From Polytrichum commune (Eukaryota; Streptophyta; Polytrichopsida; Polytrichales; Polytrichaceae), in contig OX485803.1 of assembly GCA_950295325.1 (NCBI GenBank), positions 24,986,001 through 25,050,000 on the forward strand: a stretch of DNA of 64,000 nucleotides. Reading direction: 5' to 3'. Position numbers and translations under genes: made by a program. Shown here one piece after another: positions 48,241 to 57,477 of this stretch; position 1 is the first letter of the stretch, and each line of letters begins with the position of its first letter. The notes below the pieces were generated by a model, which saw only the letters and a list, made by a program, of their open reading frames with translations, was not told the DNA's origin and made no database searches.

Positions 48241-49398
48241 GACTTAACCGGGGCCAGGTGGTATGGAGATTGTGATCGAGAGGCAGTTCCAGGTTGGCAC
48301 GTTGTTGCTTACCTCATTTTATTTTCTGGTGCGGCTGTTGAGGTTTCGATACAGTGCTGGGATGATGAGACTGATCGACCTCAAGCTATTGCGGATATAT
48401 GGGAGAATCTTCCCGTATTGCATAAGCTTCAGCAGGGGACCTTTCTTTCGTCCACCTCGGCAATAGAAATGGATAGGATTGGACATCGAATAACAAGGTT
48501 CCGTTGGGAGAACGGTTTGTTATTTCGATTGTGGTCGGATGGGACAAGGTGTATTGTCCCTAGACCGGATCAGAGGGCCTCCTTGGTGCGACAAGTGCAC
48601 GAGGAACTTGGCCATCCTGGCATACGTAGGACACATTTGATGTTGCGTGGCCAATATTGGTGGACTGACATGTATCAGCATGTGGATGCTTATATCGGGA
48701 GGTGTGAAGTTTTTGACCGGGTCAGGTCTAGCTTGAACACCTTGTCACCTCAGTTACAAGCCTTACCTATCATGGGATTGGGCTACCGTTGGTCGCTGGA
48801 CTTTGCAGGACCGTTGGTTGTCACAATACGTGGAACAAAGTACGTGTTGGTGATGGTGGAGCATTTTGGCAAGTGGATTGAGCTTGTTGCTTTACCCCAA
48901 AACTCTACAGAGTTGGCCACGGCCGCCTTTTTGGATCGTGTTTTGGTACGTTTTGGAGCACCGGCTGAGGTATTGACGGACCAAGGGAAGGAGTTCCTCG
49001 GTGTTTTTGAGGAGTTGTGCACTAAGACGCTCATAGATCACCGCACCACCTCTCGGGATCATCCGAAGGCGAATGGTTTGGCTGAACGGGTTGTTCAGAC
49101 AACCAAACGTGGCTTGAGGAAGTATGGATTACTTCGAGGGAGCCATCGGCATTGGGACGTTATGTTGCCTTGGATTGCTATGGGCTATCAATTTAGTAGG
49201 CATGCCTCTTTGGCGTCCTACAGCCCGTATCAGTTGTTGTATGGACGTGAGCCTATACTCCCGAGTTCTATTCGGGAAAAGCTAGCTCATGTTGTGGACT
49301 TGGATGACCCAAATATTTGGGCAGAGTATTTGCAGGAGCGGGCTCAATTCTTCCAAAGGGCCATGCCTATGGTCATGGAGAAATTTTCCATTGCTTAG
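48241..49398 (+). pseudogene. DDE integrase of element A
   Basis: This is the main part of a 432-codon open frame (48100-49398). The zinc-binding N-domain reads 'VHEELGHPGIRRTH', then 'CEVFDR' where CxxC is expected, so the second Cys has become Phe. The catalytic triad is complete: 'DFAGP' (D at 48799-48801), 'TDQGKEF' (D at 48979-48981) and 'NGLAERVVQ' (E at 49084-49086), spaced 59 and 34 residues apart. The frame ends at a premature stop (49396-49398) but continues in the same frame from 49411. The damaged zinc finger and stop suggest loss of function. In life it would join the cDNA to host DNA. Confidence 0.9.
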
Positions 49399-49410
49399 CA
49401 CTGTGACACT

Positions 49411-49872
49411 TTGCGTTATGCACGCATTCGCAGTGGTGCATACCGACCTCAGTTGCGGAGATTCCAGCAGGGGGATTATGTTTATCTCCAACGTAAGGTG
49501 CCTACGACATTGGATATCAGGGCAGGGCGCACTATCCTTCGGGTGAAGGAGGTGTTGTCGAATGGTTTGTTGTTGTTAGAAGGCAAGGATGGCAGGGAAT
49601 GTCGCGAGCATTCCAAAAACTGTGCCCCATGTCATCTATCCATTAAGGGTACAGTTCATCCTGAACTGGTCGTCGTGCTAGAGGGTCTTTCATGTTTTGT
49701 GTGTGGAGAGAAGAAAGGAGCGGCTATTATGCTCTTGTGTGATCAATGTCAACATGGTTGGCACATGGCATGTTTGAGGCCATCATTGACTTCTCTACCA
49801 TCTGGACAGTGGAGTTGTCCTCGCTATCGAGGATCTTCGGTACTTGGTACTTCTACCAATCGTATTCAATGA
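49411..49872 (+). pseudogene. Integrase C-terminal domain fused to a PHD finger (element A)
   Basis: In frame with the integrase. The segment 'FQQGDYVYLQRKVPTTLD' and 'TILRVKEVLSNGLLLLEG' resembles the SH3-like integrase tail (GPF/GPY region). From 49693 to 49827 follows a PHD finger of C4HC3 pattern: C-F-V-C, then 'LLCDQC', 'GWHMAC', 'SGQWSC', with the last position of the final CxxC being Tyr (TAT at 49825-49827) instead of Cys. PHD fingers read the methylation state of histone H3 tails. Placed where many plant gypsy elements carry a chromodomain, it may guide integration. One changed ligand makes this copy probably unable to fold fully. Confidence 0.85.
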
Positions 49873-50145
49873 TCATGTGTGGTTTTCATCATCTTGTGCA
49901 TGTCCAAATGGAAAATGAGGAATTATGGCTTAGAAATGCAATCAACATGAGGCGGTTGATTTAATTCTTTGAAATCTGATGGCCAAACATCAGAGGCGAT
50001 TAAAGATGGGGCTCACATTGCACCCAACCTACAGTTCATCGGAATGACGTTTACCATACTAGTTAGTTGTGGAGCAATCTTTTATTATCCATGCCCTTTG
50101 GATTGGCATTGGTCCTAGCTGCTTGGTAGGACTCCACAGTCGGCT

Positions 50146-50154
50146 GAGGGGGGG
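50146..50154 (+). other. Polypurine tract of element A
   Basis: GAGGGGGGG lies two bases before the TGTCGAGG... repeat Z. Its position after the last coding domain and before terminal repeats fits a plus-strand priming site. Confidence 0.65.
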
Positions 50155-50156
50155 CA

Positions 50157-50266
50157 TGTCGAGGTGTGTTGTTTATGTGTGACTTTGTTATGTTTTAGAA
50201 TTGTTTATATATTAGTGGTGGTTGGTACTCGAGCTGTAGTGACATATGATCGTTATTTACACGACA
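50157..50266 (+). repeat. Terminal repeat Z (first copy) at the 3' end of element A
   Basis: 110 bp starting TGTCGAGGTGTG and ending ACACGACA, with TGTCG/CGACA ends inverted to each other. A second copy is at 50603-50708. No copy is present at the 5' end of A or B. Confidence 0.85.
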
Positions 50267-50268
50267 TC

Positions 50269-50602
50269 TGTCACGGTATGCGGTGTCGACGGTCGCACCT
50301 TATCCGTTGGGTTTCATCCATCTAGATTTAGATGGATGAATCTTAGTTGTGGAGAGGAAGGCTCCTAAATAAGGAGCCTCCTCCTTGGCTTGGCATTCTT
50401 GCCAAATCAAGTCTTGTGAGTGAGTGTATGAAGAGAGCTTGTGTGAGATGAAGATTGCATATGTTTGCAATAAATCTTGAGTTCTTCTCCCCTTTTTTAC
50501 ACTCTTGGATTCTCCCATTGTGGAGTGAGAGATAGTTTGACTCATTGTGTGCATTTGAAGAGAGATTAAAGCTCTTATGAGTGTTTGACATTCTTCCTTC
50601 TC
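50269..50602 (+). repeat. Terminal repeat X (second copy) at the 3' end of element A
   Basis: 334 bp matching 41416-41752 at roughly 90 percent by eye, with AATAAA at 50469-50474. It lies between the two Z copies. Confidence 0.88.
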
Positions 50603-50708
50603 TGTTGAGCTGTGTTGTTTATGTGTGATTATGCTATGTTTTAGTGTTGTTTATTAGTGGTGATTGGTACTCGAGCTGCAGTGACACACGATCGCTATTT
50701 ACACGACA
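50603..50708 (+). repeat. Terminal repeat Z (second copy), outer 3' end of element A
   Basis: 106 bp starting TGTTGAGCTGTG and ending ACACGACA, nearly collinear with 50157-50266. It is followed directly by AGAG, which matches the 4 bp before the element's 5' end. Confidence 0.85.
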
Positions 50709-50712
50709 AGAG

Positions 50713-53150
50713 GTATTTAAAAAAACATGTTTTTTAACGTACTAGGATGGGTGGGCCAAGCTAGCCTTGCTTAGGCTGGTCCAAAATTAAGGGCAATGAA
50801 TCCCATGCGCATAACCTATTTAAGATCCTAAAATTCTCTCAAAGTTTAAGAATTGAAAAAAAGAAATCCCAAAATTTTCACCCGACTTTCTAAATGGGCT
50901 CTGATACACAACTCATCATTAGTGATCTATTAATAGAAAAACTTTATCAAAGAAGAATCAAACCAACGGTTTCGTCCCTCTTTGAGAGACTTTACAAATA
51001 ACTCTATTGTATGTTCAGTAGGTAGTCAACCTAATCGTGGAAACTTCACTATAATCCTTTGACTAGACAAAGACTATTGACTTTGACATTACATAAGATA
51101 TTAATATGAGTTGAACAAATGTTTTGAGGAAAATAGGTGCATCTTATAGCATACGTACTTCTCTTGCAGCAAAAGTGGATTTCTTATCCTAGGAGTAGTG
51201 GGTGCACTTGTAAATGTGTTTGTTTCCGGCCCACTTGCGTTATACCATGTAACTAGTATAACATGTGTGAAAAATAGAATGTTAAAGATACGGGAAGTTG
51301 AGCCTTCTTTTTTGGATGAGGGTGGATGAAAATTGTAACTTCATGATTGAACACATATGAAATAAACTCCTCATGCGCAAAACCTCAAGGGGGAACATGA
51401 AGGTTAATTTCATATTATCCATATTTGTTTGAAAAATGATAAGTGGAATAATACCCAATCTAAATTGTATACTCTGTAAGCTGAACTTTCATAAATGACC
51501 CTTTTGTGCACCCACGTGATTCCATATGGGCTATGTTGAATGCACCAGTCAAGGTGTAGATGTAAGAACAAATATCATAAAGATGTGCATTGAAAAAGAA
51601 ATTAAAGTGGTCCGATATTGCTAACTATTGTATGTTCATTACATTGAGTATCCCAATTATTGAGTGTTATTATTTGGAGTTGCGTAGTGTAATTTAATGA
51701 GAATGTAATATTTTGCCAAGCAAAGTCGTTTATGTTCTACAATGTCCGAACAACCTATTGAACTTTCATTAGTAAAAACTGAACTCTTGAGTAAGACATT
51801 ATTGCACTTGTAACTCCGAATAGTAGTACACACTAATTGGGATAATCAATAAAGTCAACATAAGTGGGGGAACCTAGGATTCTTCACTTTGACAATGAAT
51901 AAGATATTCATAGGTGTTTAGATATTTACATGGAAAAAGTTGCAACCTTGATTTCGATTTGCTACTCATCTTGTACCAATTGCATTTTATTATCCTAGGA
52001 CAAGTGGGTGCAATGGTACAATTGTACGCTTTAGACCCGCTTACTTTATATCATGTATTGTAGTGTTTGAGATATGTGTTACGAGATTAATTCTACGTAA
52101 TATTGCTAACCCTCATGCTCCCTCAACCTTTTTAAATAAGAGGAATATCGTGTTTGATGGGGACCTTGCCACGGCATTAAAAGTTAGGTCGTCAAATTTT
52201 GTAAAATATAACATGTTTATTTCCAACCCTTGGCCGTATTATCCTCCTACCTAGGATGAGTGGTATGTGGAGCTTAACAATGTAATGTCTACATGTAACA
52301 TGGCATCTTCATGGTCATTGGTAACAATACTCTATGACATGCATCATGACAAAATCTTCATTAATATATGAATCTCAAACCACCCGTACATTTGAAGATG
52401 CAACACAATCAAGTTCACTACATGAATTTTGTCATTTTGAGATTAGCATGGTTCACTTTAAATTTCAAAATACAAGTCCCATGCCCTCTTTGCAATTTTG
52501 GAATCCTAAACCTTATGCATGAATTTTACTCCATGAAATGAAATTTTACTCAAATGAAAGGTCTTTGGAGAGCCTTTCACTGGTATCATGGGATTTATAA
52601 AAATTATAAAAATCATGGCCTTTCTTATCAAGTACTTATAGGCATTATCTTGTGGACCATTTAGGAGCAATATTGCCTTTAACAATAGTACATGGGATGC
52701 TAGGAAGGTGAAGCAAACGTTATAGCAAGGTTTCTTAACTACGCTATAATTGCTTGGGGAAAAAGCTCTTAAGACTCAAAGAGTGAGACCGTCTATGATG
52801 ATGTCCTTGCCAAGTTCGATGCTGCATGGGGTGGCAACAACCTCCTCTACCATAGGTTGAATTCTAAATTCATGTGGAAAAATCGTACATCCAATGTTGG
52901 CTTGTTAACACTACAAGAGAAACAAGGGTTTTTAGTACAGTGTTTTAGCATGCATGTGCTAATTGGACCAACACTTCATGAAAAAAGGGAAATCGACATG
53001 TTTCTAGTATAACTGTTGGAAAATAGTCATTGTGGACACATTGACATCCTGATGTTGTTTATAGGACGACTCACATCGTCCTATAAACAATCAGACAATT
53101 TGCCCAATAGATTGTGTGAATTATGGTCAGTAATTTTTAGGGCGTATGTG
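50713..53150. other. Intergenic DNA, no gene recognised
   Basis: AT-rich. Frames of about 60 codons occur (52063-52254, 52334-52522, plus) without recognisable domains. A block near 52560-53000 ('cttagatgctgcatgggg'-like words) could be an eroded retroelement Gag, but I cannot support it. Confidence 0.4.
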
Positions 53151-54010
53151 GAAAATCATATACACAGTAAATAGTAGACAATTTCCAGTATATAATAAAT
53201 AAAAAATTGTTAATAATATAATAATACACTATAAATAGTAAATAAGAATAGCATATCATTAATAGAAATAATATAATAATATAACAAAATAATAAATATC
53301 AGACCATAAATAGCAAATAATATACTATGCACAGTAGATAAGAATAACATATTAGAGGTAATAAATAATATACTATATAAAATAGATAATAATAAAATAC
53401 TATAAATTATAAACAGAAGACCATTAATAGTACTAATATACTATGAAAAATTGAAAATTAAATAGAAGACTATAAATAGTAAAAAAACTATATACATTAA
53501 ATAATAATAACATACTGAAATTTTAAAGAATAAAGATAATATTAAAGAATATTAAAGAATAAACATCAGACCATTAATAATAATAATATACTATGAATAT
53601 TGAAAATTAAATATCATACTATAATTAGTAAATAATATACTATATACAATAGATAATAATAATAAACATCAGACCATTAATAGTAATAATATACTATAAA
53701 TAGTAAATATCATATCATAAATAGTAAATAGTAAACTATATACAATAGAGAATAATGACATACTGAAAATAATAAATAATAAAACTATAAAAAACTATAG
53801 ACTATAAACAGTGAATATTAGGCAATATATAGTAAAATGATAATATAAATAGTAAATACGAGGCAGTAAATAGCAATTACGAGATACTTAATAATAAATA
53901 ATAGGTAGTATACAACAAATACTGGATAATAAATTATAAGCAGTAAATAATAGACAGTACATAATATATGCCGTATATAGTTGATATTATATTATTTACA
54001 GTAAATAAAA
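53151..54010. repeat. A/T low-complexity tract of degenerate 'aatagtaaataat' words
   Basis: About 860 bp built almost entirely from variants of 'actataaatagtaaata' and 'ataataataatata', with 'cat.agaccattaatagtaa' recurring near 53271, 53411, 53569 and 53667. The order looks like a decayed short-period tandem array. Confidence 0.75.
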
Positions 54011-54068
54011 AATAAAAAGTAACTTGGGGCCTCTATATATAAATGCTTTAAATACTTCTAACATATCA

Positions 54069-54300
54069 TGCGCGGAATGGTGGCTTAGTGGCTAAGGCTT
54101 CTATGTGGGAGCCAAGAGGTTCAAGGATCAAATCCCTTGGTTCCGCCCTTGGCTTAGCCTACTAGGTAAGTGTCTAGACACTTAGAACTATAGGTGCTTA
54201 TAGATGGCAAGGCTCGGGAGGTGAGGATTGGATTTACTAATGGTGGATATCTCTTTTAAATGACACTCATTTGTTAAAAAATAGGACCACTCATTATTCC
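54069..54300 (+). mobile_element. Possible tRNA-derived SINE
   Basis: A tRNA-like head begins near 54072 with 7 bp acceptor-stem complementarity (GCGGAAT with GTTCCGC). The pol III A box TGGCTTAGTGG is at 54081-54091 and the B-box core GATCAAATC at 54126-54134. A non-tRNA body follows, ending in an A run near 54278-54283. ACATATCA occurs at 54061-54068 and 54301-54308 and could be a TSD, though the second copy lies 17 bases past the A run. The anticodon arm does not form a clean 7-base loop, so it is not a functional tRNA. Confidence 0.5.
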
Positions 54301-54615
54301 ACATATCAACCAATGATAGCCCTACACATGCATGTACGTTTTAACGTTAAGTAATAATTTAGTGTGGAGCCCGTAAAACTTTTAGTATTTTTAGACATCA
54401 TAAACAATGGTCCTAAACATATTGGCTATGTCCAAATAGACTGTCACGGTATGCGGCGTCGACGGCCGCACCTTATCCGTTGGGTTTCATCCATCTAGAT
54501 TTGGATGAATGAATCTAGATGTGGAGAGGAAGGCTCCTAAGTGAGGAGCCTCCTCCTTGGCTTGGCATTTTTGCCAAGTCAAGTCTTGTGAGTTAGTGTG
54601 TGGAGAGAGCTTGTA

Positions 54616-55588
54616 TGTCGCAACCCTTGCTAGGTCCCTTAACAATCTTGCCAATTTTCGTTTCTAGCGAAGGTTACGAGCGCTAACCATTCGCATTCCG
54701 CCATGCTAATGGATAGCTCCTCTTACCCCGGACCAATAGTTCATAGGAGGGGAACCAACCCTCCTACTTTGATTTCGGGACTCACCCCTTTAATCGGTAA
54801 CCACTCCTTAGATGTGGACTTCCATCCATGGAAGTCCAATCTTATGTTGATCATCGCGTTGCCGGAGCAACACTACAACAACCCGAAGCATACTAGGCAA
54901 CTATGGCCTCACAATGGGCCAAAGCCCACGGAGGCCGTGCCGTTCGGCCTCGGGTGGGTGAGGCCACACCACCTCACCCATGTAAGCCTCTAGGACTCTA
55001 CGCGGGGCCCCTACCCCACCGTCAACCAACCTCTTGTCTCTCTACCAAGAGTTGGGGCCAAGTGGACATTTTCCCTTAGCCGCTGGGCCTAGAAGCCCCC
55101 AGCAGCTTCAGACCATCATAACTTCCTTGTATGATGTCTGATTCCAGCAACCAACCACTCCATCTTCATCTACGCTTCACGTAGATGCCGATGGACTCCT
55201 CACTTGCCCCATTCGGGCAAGTCTTGAGGAAGTTATGCCTGTTTGAACCTTGGCAGTCCCGGGAATCACTCCCAGGCACTGCTGTACCAGGGCGCTGTCC
55301 CGGGACAGCACCCCACTCAAATGGCCATAACTCCTAGCTCACACCTCCGATTGAGGTGTTCTTGAGCATTCTAGAATCACTACGCCATGAGCTACGCATA
55401 GCTCATGGCCTTACCCTTGTGCCTCCTAGTCTTCGTGGATGGGAGGCGTTCCCAACGCCCGGGGACCTCATCCACACTAGGATCACTTGGGCCCTCTCAC
55501 CAACGGCGCCACAAGTCCCGGGTGTCACTCCGGGGTCCCCCTTGTGCCCATGGTGTTTCGGGCACTCCTCATGGAGAGGTGCGCGACA
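54616..55588. mobile_element. Solo-LTR-like element, palindrome-rich, with TSD
   Basis: 973 bp from TGTCGCAACC to GCGCGACA, flanked by an exact 5 bp TSD TTGTA (54611-54615 and 55589-55593). A second, inverted copy lies at 55881-56764. TG...CA ends with a 5 bp TSD fit an LTR left alone after recombination. It contains many short perfect palindromes, including GCCATGAGCTA/TAGCTCATGGC (55384-55409), GGACTTCCAT/ATGGAAGTCC (54816-54837), CATCTACG/CGTAGATG (55167-55187), CTTGCCC/GGGCAAG (55203-55221) and CTGTCCCGGGACAG (55295-55308). Frames of up to 110 codons inside are not recognisable proteins. Confidence 0.85.
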
Positions 55589-55880
55589 TTGTATGAGGTG
55601 TAGATTGCATGATTTTGCAATAAATCTTGAGTTCTTCTCCCTCTACTTACACTCTTGGATTTTCCCTTGGTGGAGTGAGAGATAGCTTGACTAATTGTAT
55701 GCATTTGAAGAGAGATTTAGAGCTATTGTGAGTGTTCTACTCTCTTCTTATTCACTTGGCAAGAATGTTTGATTCTTTCTCTTTTCTTCAAATCTTGAGC
55801 TACAACATTCAAGAAAGAGTGTGAAGACAAGTGGTGGCGGGATTGTGGAGTGGAGAACGACAAACCTCGGGGGGTGCACC

Positions 55881-56764
55881 TGTCGCGCACCTCTCCATGA
55901 GGAGTGCCCGAAACACCATGGGCACAAGGGGGACCCCGGAGTGACACCCGGGACTTGTGGCGCCATTGGTGAGAGGGCCCAAGTGATCCTAGTGTGGGTG
56001 AGGGCCCCGGGCGTTGGGAACGCCTCCCACCCACGGAGACTAGGAGGCACAAGGGTAAGGCCATGAGCTATGCGTAGCTCATGGCGTGGTGATTCTAGAA
56101 TGCTCAAGAACACCTCAATCGGAGGTGTGAGCTAGGAGTTATGGCCATTTGAGTGGGGCGCTGTCCCGGGACAGCGCCCTGGTACAGCAGTGCCTGGGAG
56201 TGATTCCCGGGACTGCCAAGGTTCAAACAGGCATAACTTCCTCAAAAATTGCCCGAATGGGGCAAGTGAGCAGTCCATCGGCATCTACGTGAAGCGTAGA
56301 TGAAGATAGAGTGGTTGGTTGTTATGATCAGACATCATACAAGGAAGTTGGTTGACGGTGGGGTAGGGGCCCCGTGTAGAGTCCTAGAGGCTTATATGGG
56401 TGAGGTGGTGTGGCCTCACCCAACCGAGGCCGAACGGCACGGCCTCCATGGGCATTGGCCCATTGTGAGGCCATAGTTGCCTAGTATGGTTCGGGTTGTT
56501 GTAGTGTTGCTCCGGCAACGCGATGATCAACATAGGATTGGACTTCCATGGATGGAAGTCCACATTGGGGAAATGGGTTACCGATTAAGGGGTGCGTGAG
56601 TCCCGAAAGCAAAGTAGGAGGGTTGGTTCCCTCCTATGAACTATTGGTCCGGGGTAAGAGGAGCTATCCATTAGTATGGCGGAAAGCGAAGGGTTAGTGC
56701 TCGTAACCTTTGCTAGAAACGAAAATTGGCAAGATTATTAAGGGACCTAGCAAGGGTTGCGACA
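55881..56764. mobile_element. Second solo-LTR-like copy, inverted, nested in the hAT-like element
   Basis: 884 bp from TGTCGCGCACC to GTTGCGACA, the inverse of 54616-55588, with a deletion of about 85 bp near 56347. The flanks GCACC and ACACC match in 4 of 5 positions. It sits 15 bp inside the left end of the hAT-like element, so it inserted later. Confidence 0.85.
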
Positions 56765-56996
56765 ACACCTTTCATTAAAATCTAGAATCACGTGCGTTCA
56801 CTGCATACTCTAAAAGCCCCCTATATACAAGTTATTTTTTGTGAAATGAAGTAATACACATACAATTGCAATAATAAATATACAAGTGACAATATGTATA
56901 CACAAAAAATATCCATTCATATATAGTCATTAACATAAGTATACAAATATACTTTTGAACAATAATCAACCCCTATAATATGTATAACAAAATATC

Positions 56997-57188
56997 CTAG
57001 CTTTCATCAGCAAAGTCGTTGAAAACTTTTTCATCTCCCGGATGTAACTCATAAACATTTGATTCACCAATATATGTCATTGTAGCCAATGCAATTATTG
57101 TCTCTAAGTCTACCATCAAATGATCAGTAAGATCATATGTCCACTTGTTGTTAGCCCCTTTTTGATACCAACATAAACCAATCTCCAC
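56997..57188 (-). pseudogene. Unassigned 63-codon frame in the hAT-like element
   Basis: The frame reads 'MEIGLCWYQKGANNKW' to 'NDFADES'. Upstream on the same strand, past one stop, a protein-like stretch 'WVEYRDPIDLMYRP' continues, so this may be the C-terminal end of a transposase or a captured exon. I do not recognise the family. The amino-acid composition is plausible for a real protein, but the frame is short and lacks a start context. Confidence 0.3.
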
Positions 57189-57477
57189 GTTTCATGGACG
57201 GTACATCAAGTCAATTGGATCCCTATACTCCACCCAACGATTACAAAACTTCCTTCGCATCCAATATGAAAACTTATGATATGTAGTATAGTAACAGTAC
57301 CATACAAGTACAATTATTGTATATTTTTTAAAGGCCTTCCATATATGTACGTAACTATAAATTATAATATGTATATCATATGTATACGTAATACGGCAAG
57401 GTCCAAATCAATACCCCTCCTGTGCACTCACATATACTCGTACATGTTTAGTACAGTGCACCCCCCGAGCGACAAAC

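Larger units (their letters stand above)
41416..50708 (+). mobile_element. Element A: methyltransferase- and PHD-carrying gypsy-like retrotransposon
   Basis: A 9.3 kb unit bounded by TGTCACGG (41416) and ACACGACA (to 50708), with the 4 bp repeat AGAG directly outside both ends (41412-41415 and 50709-50712). Domain order on the plus strand is Gag with CCHC knuckles, aspartic protease, C5 DNA methyltransferase, RT, RNase H, DDE integrase, PHD finger. The RT-RNase H-integrase order is that of Ty3/gypsy. All parts carry stops or frameshifts and about 195 bp of the methyltransferase is deleted, so the copy is dead. A better-preserved copy of its 5' half is element B. GC content and codon use differ visibly from the AT-rich surroundings. 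Confidence 0.88.
55866..57469. mobile_element. hAT-like transposon in the element B leader
   Basis: The ends CTCGGGGGGTGCAC (55866) and its exact inverse (to 57469) are flanked by an exact 8 bp TSD CGACAAAC (55858-55865 and 57470-57477). Element A has the uninterrupted site 'acgacaaacatcacgg' near 41859. After subtracting the nested 884 bp LTR, the element is about 715 bp. The terminal CTCGGGG is shared with the MITEs at 11923-12270 and 14995-15339, so they belong to one end-sequence group. Confidence 0.9.

Noticed and set aside
54069-54148. Functional tRNA gene
   Set aside because: The acceptor stem and both pol III boxes are present, but the anticodon arm does not give a proper 5 bp stem with a 7-base loop, and the sequence continues as a SINE-like body.
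55723-56113. Overlapping frames of 113 and 121 codons (minus) and similar frames at 55356-55685 (plus)
   Set aside because: They are the same frames in two inverted LTR-like copies, GC-rich and palindromic, with no recognisable domain. They are likely open by composition.
54616-56764. Single large foldback transposon with two arms of about 900 bp
   Set aside because: Each arm has its own TG...CA ends and its own flanking duplication (TTGTA; GCACC/ACACC), and the spacer belongs to element B. These are two separate insertions.
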